The notes: generated by a model not told the origin, from the sequence alone. 64,000 nucleotides of DNA from Cynocephalus volans (GCF_027409185.1 NC_084469.1:34958293-35022292); one strand, 5' to 3'. Counted from the stretch's first letter, positions 37,001 to 47,579 are shown. Numbers and translations are program-made.

Positions 37001-37876
37001 GCCCACAGCCTAGAGCCTGGGAAGGAGAACATACCAGGTAGGAACCAGGAGCCCAGCCCCCTGCCTTCCCAGCCTCCTCTGCTCTCAAACCCTGGCTGCC
37101 CTGCCTTCATCCTCTCCCACCCTCTTCAGTTTTGGGGGTGGTGATACAGGAAAGAGGAGAAGAGAGGATGGGAGGGCGGGAGGGGAATGGAAGCCAAATG
37201 AGGAAAAGACTCAATTAGAACTAATTAGCCAAGTCAGTGCTTCAATCAGTGCTGTCAGAGAAGTGGGGAGGACTACGTGGCAGAGAGCTGAAGGGCTGGA
37301 CACCTGGATTCTGAGTAGGGCCTGGGGGGGAGGGGAGGTGGGGTCCCCCAAGGGGCCTGAGCACTGCTGGGGAAGCCCATGGGGACCCCCAGGGCTGGGT
37401 GTCCAGATGCCTAGGTGGCTCCTTCAGTCCCTCCCCCTCTTTCCTCCTTCACCCCTTCCCTGCCAGGTGACCCCACCAGCAATGCAACCTCCCGGGGTGC
37501 TGAAGGCCCCCTGCCCCCTCCCAGCATGCCCGCAGTGGCTGGGGCAGTGGGGGGGCTGGCGCTGCTCTTGCTGGGCGTGGCAGGGGCTGGGGGTGCCATG
37601 TGTTGGCGGAGACGGCGGGCCAAGCCTTCGGAGAGTCGCCACCCTGGTCCTGGCTCTTTTGGGAGGGGAGGGTCTCTGGGCCTAGGGGGTGGAGGTGGGA
37701 TGGGACCTCGGGAGGCTGAGCCTGGGGAGCTAGGGATAGCTCTGCGGGGCGGTGGGGCTGCAGATCCCCCCTTCTGTCCCCACTATGAGAAGGTGAGTGG
37801 TGACTATGGGCATCCTGTGTACATCGTGCAGGATGGGCCCCCCCAGAGCCCTCCAAACATCTACTACAAGGTATGA
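33966..37876 (+). CDS. EFNB3: EFNB3, ephrin-B3 (340 aa)
   Basis: Transmembrane ligand for Eph receptors (notably EphA4 and EphB3), acting in midline axon guidance, spinal circuits and synapse formation. Exons: 33966-34087, 36270-36562, 36728-36820, 36933-37037, 37467-37876; 1023 nt. Residues 1-27 form a signal peptide ([15 protein letters not shown] core). About 28-165 is the ephrin receptor-binding domain with the [13 protein letters not shown] loop. Residues 165-225 are a linker with an N-A-T sequon. A membrane helix (about 227-247, [19 protein letters not shown]) precedes RRRR. The cytoplasmic tail has conserved Tyr residues ([14 protein letters not shown]) and ends YYKV, a PDZ-binding motif. 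Length equals human ephrin-B3. Confidence 0.97.
35000..35170 (-). repeat. MIR in EFNB3 intron 1
   Basis: AGCTCTGCTGCTTTCAGCTG, TGGCCTTGGGCATGTCACTT and CTTTTCTGAGTTTGTATCCTC follow the antisense MIR. Confidence 0.75.
35993..36006. promoter_or_regulatory. Perfect palindromic X-box GTTGCCATGGCAAC
   Basis: Exact 14-bp inverted repeat matching the optimal RFX-family site, in EFNB3 intron 1. RFX factors drive ciliary and some neuronal genes. Binding here is inferred from the motif only. Confidence 0.7.
36270..36562 (+). CDS. EFNB3: EFNB3 exon 2
   Basis: 293 nt, residues 41-139: [40 protein letters not shown] and [13 protein letters not shown]. Most of the receptor-binding domain. Confidence 0.97.
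36728..36820 (+). CDS. EFNB3: EFNB3 exon 3
   Basis: 93 nt, residues 139-170: [20 protein letters not shown] and [11 protein letters not shown]. Ends the ephrin fold. Confidence 0.96.
36933..37037 (+). CDS. EFNB3: EFNB3 exon 4
   Basis: 105 nt, residues 170-205: [20 protein letters not shown] and [10 protein letters not shown]. Extracellular linker. Confidence 0.95.
37467..37876 (+). CDS. EFNB3: EFNB3 exon 5 coding part
   Basis: Residues 205-340 plus TGA at 37874-37876: the [13 protein letters not shown] sequon, membrane helix, RRRR stop-transfer, Gly-rich stretch and the conserved tail. Confidence 0.96.
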
Positions 37877-38219
37877 GGGCTCCTCCTACCTGGCTTTCCT
37901 GAATTCAGCCCTTCTTGGGATGCTCCTCCAGTTTAATTCATGGTTTGAGGGATACCTCTAGCATCTCCTTGGCCCCCTTTTGCCCCACCAGCTCTTTTGC
38001 TCCTCCTGGCTGTAGCCTTCTTCTCCACTTTTAGGATTCCTTAAGACTTCCACTGCACCAGTCCTGCCCTCCTGTTTGGCCATGGGCGCCCCTCTGTGTC
38101 CCTGGGTCCTATTCCATTGGGAAGGAGGCATGTGCTCATCCTCCTTTCTGACCTTGACCCAGGTATCCTAGTCCCCCTCACCGACCCAGAGTTAGGGGTG
38201 GGAACAGTCTGTCTTTTGG

Positions 38220-38300
38220 TTGGCTCTTCTTTCTTTCTGCCTCTCACTTTTTTTTCTCTTCTCTCTATCTCTTCTTCTTCTCTCTCTTCTGTCTCTAGGT
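38220..38300. repeat. Polypyrimidine tract (CTT/CT-rich)
   Basis: Nearly pure T/C for about 80 bases in the EFNB3 3'UTR, including TCTTCTTCTTCTCTCTCTTC. Could bind PTB-type proteins in the mRNA; not tested. Confidence 0.85.
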
Positions 38301-39650
38301 CTGTTCCTCTTCCCTAGCATTCTCCTCCCTACATCTCCTTTTACCCTCTTGGCTTCTTATCCTGTGGCTCTCCCACCTCCTGGGTGGGGGTATCAAAGCA
38401 TTTCTCCCCTTAGTTCGTTGCCCCCTTTCTGACCTCTCCTACTGCCCACTCCCCTCAGTCCACCAAAAATGGGGGCCTTATGGGGGAAACTCTGGCACTT
38501 CACCCCAGCTGAGGGCATGAGCAGCAGGGTCTCCTTCTCTGCCCTGCCCCAGGCCTCCACATACTTACTCCAGCCATTTGGGGTGGTTGGGTCATGACAG
38601 TTACCATGAGAAGAAGTGTCCCATTTTGTCCAGTGGTCAATAGCAAGATATGAACCAGCTGGGACATGTATGGACTTGGTCTGATGCTGAATGGGCCAAC
38701 TTGGTACAAGAAGTGACTTGCTCCAGACAAGAAATGACCAGGCCTGGACAGAAACGGCCTGGGAAGTGGCAGAAGCAGTGCAGCAGGAACTGGAAGTGCC
38801 TTCATCCAGGACAGGAAGTAGCACTTCTGAAACAGGAAGTGGTCTGGCTGGAACTCCAAGTGGCTTAGTCTGGGAGATTGGGGGGTGGGAGGTGGATGGT
38901 TCATACCCTGTGGAGAAGGGGCGCAGGGAGAACTTCCTGTTTCAGGAGGAAGCTGGAACTTACTGACTGTAAGAGGACAGAGGTGGACCGAGGAGGACTT
39001 TCCTAGTATTCAGTGGCACTTTCCCAGGATCTCCCTTCCCTTGTACTCTGTGCTGATTTTAGGACAAGTAAGATGACTGCCACCTGCTGTGGTAGGCCCA
39101 ATTTGTCTTGTTCTTTCCTTTCCATATCCCAGTATAATCTCTGTTACTCAACAGGACTACCCCAAGAACCCATGCATTCTCCCCCAGTAACCCACATGGC
39201 CTTCCTGTCATCCCATCCTCCATTTCCTACTCCCTTCAAACTCAACACAGCTCCTGTCTTAGTGACCAGTATGGTGGCCCGCTGACTGGTCTAGCTGACA
39301 GTGGTACTTAGCAATGGCCACTGTTTCCATAGTGACCAGCTGATACCTCTTCCTGCCCTCTAGTGCACAATTGGGTGTTGCCTCAGTTTCCTCCCAGCTC
39401 AGTTTTATTGAATCAAAGCTGCCCTTAGGCACCACGTTGGCCACCTCAATCACCAGCCAAAATGGTTGCTTTGTCCACCAGAGGTCAAGTCATCTCTCTG
39501 GTGCTGTAGTTTCCCAGCTCCTTCCTGATTTTTCTAATCGCTCCTTCCAGGGAACAGGAAGTTGATATTGCCATGGGGGAGGTGGCGGGGTACACCGTCA
39601 CCTCAATAGTTTTACTGTAAAAGGGAAATTTGAACAAAAACCAAAAAAAG

Positions 39651-39656
39651 AATAAA
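39651..39656 (+). terminator. EFNB3: EFNB3 poly(A) signal AATAAA
   Basis: Hexamer in an A-rich context 1.8 kb after the stop, matching the expected 3'UTR length of ephrin-B3. Confidence 0.8.
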
Positions 39657-39851
39657 AAACTTCAAAAGTTGACAAGAAGGCTGGAGAATGACTGGGCATG
39701 AATTGGGACGGAGAACTGATGGTTAGAATGGCTTTTGAGCAGAGGGTTGGATTGCACAAGGCCGAGGGGAATGGGTAGGGATAGGGTTGGTTTGGAGTAG
39801 TGAGGTGGGCAGTGCATATGGAGGGGATTATGGACTACGTGAGAAGGCAGA

Positions 39852-39944
39852 GGAAGGCAGCCACCTCCATGGGAGGGAGAGGGGAAGGCAGCCACCTCCA
39901 GGGGAGGGAGAGGGGAAGGCAGCCACCTCCAGGGGAGGGAGAGG
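39852..39944. repeat. 31-bp minisatellite, three units
   Basis: Three nearly identical 31-bp units starting at 39852, 39883 and 39914 (GGAAGGCAGCCACCTCCAGG then GGAGGGAGAGG), with the start of a fourth at 39945. It begins about 180 bp past the EFNB3 poly(A) site. Confidence 0.95.
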
Positions 39945-40420
39945 GGAACCCAGGCAGGAGTGGCGGTTGCCAACTCAGTTCAAATGGGGATGTATGTGAA
40001 TATTCGTTTACCCGTGGGGAGAGCCTGAGTGTCCATTGCTAAACCAAAGCAGCCAGACAAAGCAAGTCACAATTAAGGACAAAGTGGTAGAAACATGTTC
40101 ACGTGTTAAAGTCTGTTCCTGCCCACCACTACCCGAGGCACCTCTGACTTGGGGAGTGTTGCTGTTGGGGACTTGTGGGGAGTGATGTGGCTGATCAGAA
40201 GAAATTAGGAAGGATTCAAGACCCAGCCGTCGAGATGACTATCCCCTGGCTCCTTGTATACCCAAAGCCCAGGCTCTTCTCCCCTAAACAGCCCAGGTGC
40301 CCAGCCCCCTAGACTCAGCCCCATTCTCCAACCACAAAAGCAGCCGTCAGGAGCATCACTGGAGCGAGTCAGCAGGGGTCACAACCTCTGCCCTCCCCGC
40401 CCCTCCCTTGACTTTAGGTT

Positions 40421-40438
40421 CCCCCCCCCCCCCCCCCC
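40421..40438. repeat. C18 homopolymer
   Basis: Eighteen consecutive C. Such runs are polymorphic and can be assembly-sensitive. Confidence 0.95.
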
Positions 40439-40700
40439 GCTGTCTCCCATCTGCCTGGAGGTCAAGGGGTCCCCCTTCCCTTCCTCTGTCCAGTGGGACC
40501 CCAGCCCCTCCCCCTTGTCTGAGCAAGATTCCTGGGTCCTGAGAGGTGCAGGCTCTGCAAGAGGGGAGTTGGAAATTGGGAAGCCAGGTGCTGAGCTGCC
40601 TGGAATTTACTCCTGCCTTCTGAGCCTGCACTGGAGCTGCCCGAGGTGGGGAGGCTCAAGGGGGGTGGAAGGGCTGGTCCTTGCCCCTTAGTGGGGGTTG

Positions 40701-40714
40701 GTTGTCATGGTAAC
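40701..40714. promoter_or_regulatory. X-box motif GTTGTCATGGTAAC
   Basis: Fits the RFX consensus (GTNRCC/N-N-RGYAAC type) with both half-sites good. A weaker partner, GTCACTATGGCAAC, lies at 40813-40826. Confidence 0.6.
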
Positions 40715-41452
40715 ATCCCCTTCTCTACACAATGGGAAGCCCCCCTCAGCCTCCCGCGTGGATGAAGCCGACAGCCCCATCGCTGGCTATCAGCCTCAGG
40801 GACTTGGCAACCGTCACTATGGCAACCCAGAGCCCAGCAACAGGCCCCACTGAGAAAGGGAGGGGTCTAAGACTGGGGTAGGGTTGTGTGTGTGAGGGGT
40901 AAGGGAGCGGAGGGAGACCCCCCCATACATCTAGAAGCACAGGTGGAGAGACAAGAGGGAAGAGAAGTGGGGATAAATAGTCTCTGTGACAGACAAACAC
41001 CTCACCAGAGCAGCCAAGACATCAACATGCTGAGAGACAGGAAGACACCTGGGGGCAGATGCACAGCTGGGGAGAGGAGCGGAGCAGACTGCACAGCACC
41101 CCGGGACACACCCCTTCGGAGCACTGGCATCTGTAGACTCGCCCCCATTCCCCCAATCCCCACTGGCATCAGCAACACAAGACCTACAGCCTTTCACACG
41201 GGTAGTGACTTGTGTGTATTTGAGCTATTTTAAAATGCTGGTGATTTCCACACAGAAAAACACATGCCGTCCTACTTGTTTTCTGGGTGCAAATACACAA
41301 ACACACTCCCAGGGTAACAACTACAACAAAATGACTACAGGGGCAAGAAGACATTCATTTGTTGTGCATTCGTGCATTCACTCAACATCATATCAAATAT
41401 CTACTTTGTTCCACGTACTGTTTCAGGCCCTGGAAGTATATGGTAAATAATA

Positions 41453-41641
41453 TGAGGGCATTTCAAAAAGTTCGTGGAAAAATAGAATTGAAAGCTAATA
41501 CAAGGCCTGGCCGGTTGGCTCAGTTGGCTAGAGCACTACCTTGTTACACCAAGGTCATGGGTTCGGATCTCTGCAGCAGCCAGCCACACACACAAAAGGA
41601 GATAATACGAAACTCTTAAGAAACTTTCTGAAGTATCCTCA
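41453..41641. mobile_element. Short mariner-type inverted-repeat element, split by a SINE
   Basis: Left terminus TGAGGGCATTTCAAAAAGTT and right terminus whose complement is TGAGGATACTTCAGAAAGTT, with TA on both sides (41451-41452, 41642-41643). A tRNA-Ile SINE at 41505-41600 sits in the middle. Resembles the second copy at 57380. Confidence 0.8.
41505..41600 (+). mobile_element. tRNA-Ile SINE monomer nested in a DNA transposon
   Basis: GGCCTGGCCGGTTGGCTCAG to B box GGGTTCGGATC and a CACACAAAA tail. Interrupts the mariner-type element, so it inserted later. Confidence 0.9.
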
Positions 41642-41642
41642 T

Positions 41643-41646
<4 letters not shown>

Positions 41647-41683
<37 letters not shown>

Positions 41684-41703
41684 ATATATATACATATATA
41701 TAG
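41647..41703. repeat. (CA)n(TA)n microsatellite
   Basis: About 34 bases of CA followed by AT-rich TATATA units, directly next to the mariner-type element's right end. Confidence 0.95.
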
Positions 41704-41900
41704 CAGGGACTTTGCCTTACACTGTATTTTATATAAAACATGAAGTCCACATTTTGGTGGGGAACAACATAACACAATTTCAGGTAGTGAAAAGCGATAT
41801 AAACAAAACAGAGTAACAGGATGAAGAGGATGGAGAGTAATGGGGAGATGCTTTACAGTAGGATGTTAGGAAGGTCCCTCTGAAAGAAATGACACTTTTT

Positions 41901-41987
41901 TTGGGTGGCTGGCTGGTGCAAATATCCAAAACTTTGACCTTGGTGTTATAACCCTGCGCTCTAACCAATGAACTACGCGGCCAGCCC
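41901..41987 (-). mobile_element. tRNA-Ile SINE monomer
   Basis: GGGTGGCTGGCTGGTGCAAA to ACGCGGCCAGCCC, between near-identical GAAATGACACTT and GAGGTGACACTT flanks. Confidence 0.87.
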
Positions 41988-43559
41988 AAGAGGTGACACT
42001 TGATCAGGACCTTGAATAACAAGGAGGAATAAGCTATGCACTATGGGAAAGGGCATGCCAGAGGAAACAGCAAGTGCAAAGGCACAGAGGTGAAATCTTG
42101 TTTAAGAATGGCAAGAAGGACATCACAATCACATGTTTCTGATGTGTCCTGTTCTTCCCTACCCTCAGCCTGTAGGGGAGCAAGTCACTTAGGGTCCAGA
42201 ACCCACATTTAGGAAGTTGATCTAACTCGGTCTTCCATTTTTTTCCCCCTTTGTTTCTCATGTGTCTGTGAGTTGTGTATTACTCAACTAAATTTTAAGC
42301 CCTGGGAGGGCAAGGATGAAGCTCTGAGCTTTTTGGGGGCTGTGACACAGTTGCTGGCACAGAGTCCAGAGCAGGCAGGCAGAGCGGAAGTAAAGGAACT
42401 GAGAGGGCTGGGGACCACAGAAGCTAAAGCTGTCCCCCCACCCTACCAACAGCATAGGATTGAGGCTGTCCTGGGGACTGAGCTTCAGACTAAAGCTTAG
42501 ACTTTGCCATCTTTCCAAACAGAAGCAGCTAAATGATACAAATTTGACCTGAGGGGTGGGTGGGTGGGTAGGGGTGGTTTGCGTTGGGGATTTTAAGGAA
42601 AGGAGAATGAGGCAAGGGGTTGCACTGGAATTTCTTATGGGGAATGGTTGACATCACATCTGGAATTTCAGTTAGAATGAAAAATGGCACTTTCTAAGGG
42701 ACTATGTGAACAACCACAGACATGGGGCTCCCCCATCCCATGGAGAGAGTTTCGAGATCTGTAGGCAGGCTGGGAGAAATGGGGCCGGGTGGTTTTGTTG
42801 GCATGGGCTTGGAGATTAGGGTGGGGGAAGGAAAAAGGACTCAGAATGAATGGAAATGACAATGGGGCAGCAAGACAGATGCTTGAAGATAGCAGGGAAG
42901 GTGGAGTCCTGCAGGGAAGGTGGAGTTTGGAGGGAATCAGGCACCAGGTACCCCCGATTCCTACAGGGACTTGAAGCATTTGGTTTCCTGGTTCTCTCTC
43001 TTCCCCCACTTGCCATCAGAAACTCAGGCATCTGGCTCCCCCCAATCCCAATGGCTGGTGGGGTGGGGTGGGGGTTGGGGTAGAAGCGGGGGTTGGGGGA
43101 GATTGAGCAGCCTCAGGGGGCGGCAGCTGGTGAGTGGGGAGGAATCTGTGTGCTCAGCAAACAGCAGCCTCAGTGCCCAGTGGCTGCCTCCTCCCTCATC
43201 AATCAGCCCCAGCCAAATGTCCTTGCATTCCCACCACCCCAAGGGGACTGGGGCTGGGCCAGTGTCCCCAGGGGAGTGAGATGGGGATGGGTGGGCGAAG
43301 GCGGGGGTGGTGCTTGGCCTCCCATCCTTTGGCCTCTGTTCTCTTCTCTCCTGGAAGCTCTCAGTTCTTCATGTTATGGAATGACTCTATCCTGGCCCCT
43401 ACCATTGTGGGGGCATCAGCTACAAATCACCTGTGGGGGGCTTCTGGGGGAGAAGGGGGGAAGAGCGATGAGTCAGGGATGTAGAGGAATCTATTCTGGT
43501 TCTCACGGGACCAGCCCAGGGCACAGTCAGCAGGGAGGCTGCTGGCACAGAGGCCCTGT

Positions 43560-43573
43560 CCCCCCCCCCCCCC
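43560..43573. repeat. C-homopolymer run
   Basis: About 14 consecutive C; the exact length may vary between reads. Confidence 0.85.
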
Positions 43574-44329
43574 GGCTGGCCTCTCCATCCCTGATGGATG
43601 CTCTGGGCAGCAGAACGAGACCTCAAGCCTTTGAATATCTTCTGTCTTCCCACCTTCTCCTAGCCCCCAGCCCTCATGCCCTGCTTCCCACCAAGGTCCA
43701 GAGGTCCGGTCCCCACCTCACCCCAAATCTGCTGCTCCCCAGTGGGGACTGGGGCCTCTAGACCTCAGCCTCTGGCTCACTCTCCCCCACCTCAGCTCTT
43801 GCTCCCCTCAGGGACCCAGGCGTCCTGCCCACTCCCTTCACCATAACAACCATTCTTTTGGAGTTGCTTAAGACTTTAATATCATTTCATTAAGTCAGCA
43901 AGTTCAGAGAAGGTTGGGGGCACAAAGAGACTGAGGGTGGGCAAAAGAGGGCCAAGGTAGGGGGGAAGCAAAGGAAGACCCCCCCACCCCCTCTCCGTGG
44001 AGATGGCTCTGAGAAGTCAAATATTGACAGTGAGAGAACAGAACTTATTAAATCTGGGACAAGGGTGTGTGGGGGGAGCTGTGGGAATGGCCGGATGCCT
44101 GGGTTCCGAGGGTAGAGAAGGTTCTGGGAGGAGGGAAAAGCTTGCGGCTGGAGGATGCAGCAAGGATAGGGGTCTTGAGGGTACAACTCTTCTGCCCCTT
44201 TCCTTTGGGATGTCTTCAGTCTTGCTACCCTGGCTGTTTCTCAGCTGTCCCCTAGAGCCCCTGACCAGACCCCCATCATAGCTTTGGCTGCCCCACCTTC
44301 ATCCCTTCCCCCTATCTCCACCTCTGTTG

Positions 44330-44405
44330 ATGAGCTTCAGCAGAGTTTAATCGGATTGAGCGGTAATTAGCAAAGCGAGATGTTTGATTACTTATTTAGC
44401 ATAAT
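44330..44405. promoter_or_regulatory. Homeodomain-motif-rich AT island
   Basis: Within 75 bases: TTTAATCGGATT, GCGGTAATTAGC, TTTGATTACTTA and TTAGCATAATG, in otherwise GC-rich DNA. Density of TAAT cores suggests an enhancer; this is inference. Confidence 0.4.
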
Positions 44406-45004
44406 GTGGGGGGCTGGGATCCCTAAGCACAGCCACGGTTGGGGAGGTCAGAAAAGAAATGGGGTCTATGCAAAGTTCCTTTCCCCGAGGGAGTCGTGCC
44501 CATGAGGTTCCCCACCCCATGTCTCCCCTCAAATTTTCCCTCCTTTGGGACTTTTCCCTGGGGGTTCTAACCAATCACATCACCTCTCTCTGCCACCCAT
44601 AGCCTATCTGGTTAGAGGATCACCTAGCGTCCCATCTTAGCCCTGCTTGCTGTGCAGCTGGTTTGGGGGTGCAGCAGGACCCCTGTCTCCTTCAATCTCT
44701 GCTCTCAGCAACAGGAGTCTGGGCTGGGCAGGAGGCCAAAAATCAGGGTCCAGAAACCCACCTTAAAGATAATGGGGAGTGGAGGGGGTAAGGGCAGGAG
44801 CTGTCAGTTATGAAAATAAAGATAAGGTAGGTGGGATGGTGAGGTCCAGGCTGGGTCAGGATGTGGATTAACCCACCCGCCCCTCAGGAGTGCCAGAGAC
44901 TGCCACTCTTGATAGTGCTAGACTGGCATAATGAGACCTGTCAGGTGTGAACACTAACCAGAAAAGGGGTAACTGAGGGCCAGCTTCTCTCCTCATCCAG
45001 CAAA

Positions 45005-45090
45005 GAAAATGCCATCAATTTAGCTCCTCATGGAAATGTAATCAGTGGGCTTGCTGCTGGCTTTGTCTTAATTAGGCACTATTGATGGAA
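45005..45090. promoter_or_regulatory. Second homeodomain/POU-like AT island
   Basis: CATCAATTTAGC, ATGGAAATGTAATC and GTCTTAATTAGGC in about 85 bases, just upstream of the CpG island assigned to DNAH2. Confidence 0.4.
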
Positions 45091-45179
45091 GCGGGGGGTG
45101 TGGGAGCGCCTCTCATCCCCCTGACGTCCCTCCTCCCTGTGTTTCTCGGGTCTCCCCAAAGCTTCTCCCGGCTGCAGGT

Positions 45180-46020
45180 ACAGCGCAGTCTCCCGGGCGC
45201 CTCCTAGCGGCCCCGGCCCACGGCGCCCCCCAGCACCCTTCGAGGTCTGCCCCTCCTCTCACACCCCTCCCCTCTCACTTCCCCAGGACGCAGCCTTTGT
45301 TCCTATGGAGAGCGAAGCCCCTCCCCGGCCCGGTCACCTTCCCCAGGGAGTCCCCGCCGCCCGTTCCTCCCCCAAACCAGCAACGCTTTCCAAAGCCAAT
45401 CCACAGATTCCAAAAATTCCAGTTCCAGTCTTCCCTCCCTTTCCCCGCCCCGCGCCGCCCGGCAATCCTAGACCCCAGTCCGAACTAAGAAGGGGGAACG
45501 AGCCGGAGGGCAGGGGTGCTCCAGCCCCGGTTTTTCCTCCGGACCCAGCTGCATCTACGGCTGCCTGGAAATCCTGGAGCGCCTTCTAGATCGCGAATGA
45601 GCCTCGCAGGCGGGGTCCCGGGCGCCCTCTGCCGGGCCGGTGCGGGCGGGATCCCACAGACCTGGGAGCCGGGGTCGGGCGCTTGGGTTCCCCGTGCCTC
45701 TTCTGTGTCCGGAGGGACGGCAGCTCATCGTTTCCAGCCCAGCCCTTCCAGCTCGGTCCTCACACCCGGCCCCCGCACCCTCCAGCCCGCCACACCGAGT
45801 TGCTTTCCCTTAGCCCCCCAGCCCTCTTGCCCCAGGTCCTCGCCGAAGAGACCCGGGCGGGGTAGGGCCGCGGAGCAGGGATCCACGGCGCCTGCGCGGA
45901 GGGGGCTGGCTCCACGAACTCGGCCACCGGCCCCTCGCCCCGCCCCGCCCGGGGTTGCCATGGCGACGCGTGCCGGCACCGGCCCGAGAGGGCCACGCGG
46001 GGCAACCCCTTAGCCAGAGT
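45180..46020 (+). promoter_or_regulatory. DNAH2: CpG-rich probable DNAH2 promoter
   Basis: GC- and CpG-rich stretch with CCCCGCCCCGCCC boxes, ending in an X-box. It lies about 1.6 kb before the first coding exon, at the distance expected from the human DNAH2 start. The non-coding first exon must be near here, because the first coding exon begins at an acceptor; I could not place it. Confidence 0.6.
45954..45967. promoter_or_regulatory. DNAH2: X-box GTTGCCATGGCGAC, RFX site of DNAH2
   Basis: One base from a perfect X-box palindrome, beside Sp1-type GC boxes. Axonemal dynein genes are classic RFX/FOXJ1 targets, so motif and gene agree. Confidence 0.75.
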
Positions 46021-47579
46021 CTACCTAGGGAGCACAGGGTCGGCGTCGTGAGGTGTGTGTCCGGGCAGAGGGAAAGAGGGAAGGAATGTTGGGGAGAAGC
46101 GGGGAGAAGGGGTAGTGGTGGAGGGAGGGGGGGGCAAGGGACAGTTGTGGGGGGAGGAGGAGGAGAAGGGACAGTAGTGACAGTTGTGTAGGGAAGCGAC
46201 CGCGAAGGGAAATTTGTCTACTGGCAACCAGTTTGAGGAGAGGCCCCTGCGGTATTTCCGAGTAACAGCGAGTCCCAGGCTAGTAGAGCGGCTCCTCCTG
46301 GGGCCAGCGGCCGGGACTGTGGGGCGAACCCCCTGGGGAAGGGCCTGCGGCTGGGATCATGGGGTGAACCCCCTGGTGAATGCTCCTGAGGCTGCACTTT
46401 GAGGCGGGGAAGCTCCGCTTGATGCTTCCCTGGAGACCGATGGAGGAAGCCGCAGTTGGTTTTATTGATTTGTTGGCCTAACAGAACGTTTTTCCTTGGA
46501 GCAAAGTACAAATCCTTCTAGTTTGAAATTCATAACCCACGATCAATGCCCGTGGCGGCCTGTGGGGATGAGGAAGGAGAGCCACAGGTGGCTGTCAGGC
46601 TATCGCTGAATGAAAAGGGAATGCCCAGCAAGTCAGACATTGCCCTTGGGATTCTGGACACCTGCGAGAGATGCCCGCTTCCTGCCATCCTACTTTTCTG
46701 AGAGGCAGCACTGTGGTCTTCCTCATGCCCCCATCTCCTTTTCCCCCATTACACAATTCGATGTTCATGATTGGGTGACTTTTGTCCTCCCTGCATCCTA
46801 TCTTTTCTCAGGGCATTTCGAGTCAAATGATCTTGATTTTCCTGATCAGTTTGCACAGTTAGTCAGTTATGCTAAGAGACTTTCTCATACACACAAAATA
46901 GGGCTTCTGCCCCTCAAGAATAAAAAGCTAAAGAGACATGTGGCAAATACCATTTTTCTTTGTTTAAGGATGTTGCAGATTTTAGTGTGGGTAGGAGGAG
47001 CATTTTTCCAATTAACTCGGGAGGAAAGGTGGTACATAGGAAAACCATCTTGGGTTGCTTCAATAACCTGACACAGTGACAAAGGGTGAGGAATATAGAG
47101 ACAGTCTTGCTTTTCCTGGGCCTTCTCTCACTCACCCATGGCCCTTTGGGGCAGACTGGTTGAGGGTTTGAGCAAACACACTTAAACTTCGTAGATCTTT
47201 TCCCAATTGTCTTATGTTCTCATACTCCAGGGTAGAGATAGGGGTTCGTACACCCTTGTTAGGGGGGTGTCCGTAGGGCCATCATCTTTAACTTCCATTT
47301 ATTCCTAATGCCTTGAGGGACTGACTTTATTTTTAACCCAACACCATGAAGAAACTGGGGTATCCCAGGAAAAGAGCAAGGACTCCAAAGCCCCTATCAA
47401 GTACAGGCCCCTTGTAGTTAATGGAGCAGGCTGTGGGTACCCACAGAAAAGACGATCATATCAGGGGTTCAGTCAATTTGCGAATTCAAAAGGAACTACA
47501 TGAGTCAGGGGGCTGAGTTGGTGGTGGGATCTGGTTGTGGACTCCTAACTACTGTGTACCTGCAGGTTTTGCCTGCACA

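Larger units (their letters stand above)
37877..39675 (+). other. EFNB3: EFNB3 3'UTR
   Basis: About 1.8 kb to an AATAAA at 39651-39656. Holds a polypyrimidine tract (about 38220-38300), a run of repeated GGAAGT-type motifs (about 38690-38860) and a CA-poor, CT-rich middle. Several short open frames on both strands show no domain signature. Confidence 0.85.
39676..45180. other. EFNB3-DNAH2 intergenic region
   Basis: No coding exon recognised. Contents: the 31-bp minisatellite; a C18 run at 40421-40438; X-box motifs at 40701-40714 and 40813-40826; a split mariner-type element with CA repeat at 41453-41703; a SINE at 41901; a C run at about 43560-43573; a homeodomain-type AT island at 44330-44405; and a second at 45005-45090. 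Between these the sequence is GC-moderate and unique. Confidence 0.7.

Noticed and set aside
38393-38904. Overlapping minus-strand frames of 130-140 codons in EFNB3 3'UTR
   Set aside because: Explained by the repeated GGAAGT motif, which yields repetitive peptides; no start context or splice support.
45305-46013. Open frames in the CpG island before DNAH2
   Set aside because: Pro/Arg-rich composition typical of GC-rich promoters, no homology recognised.
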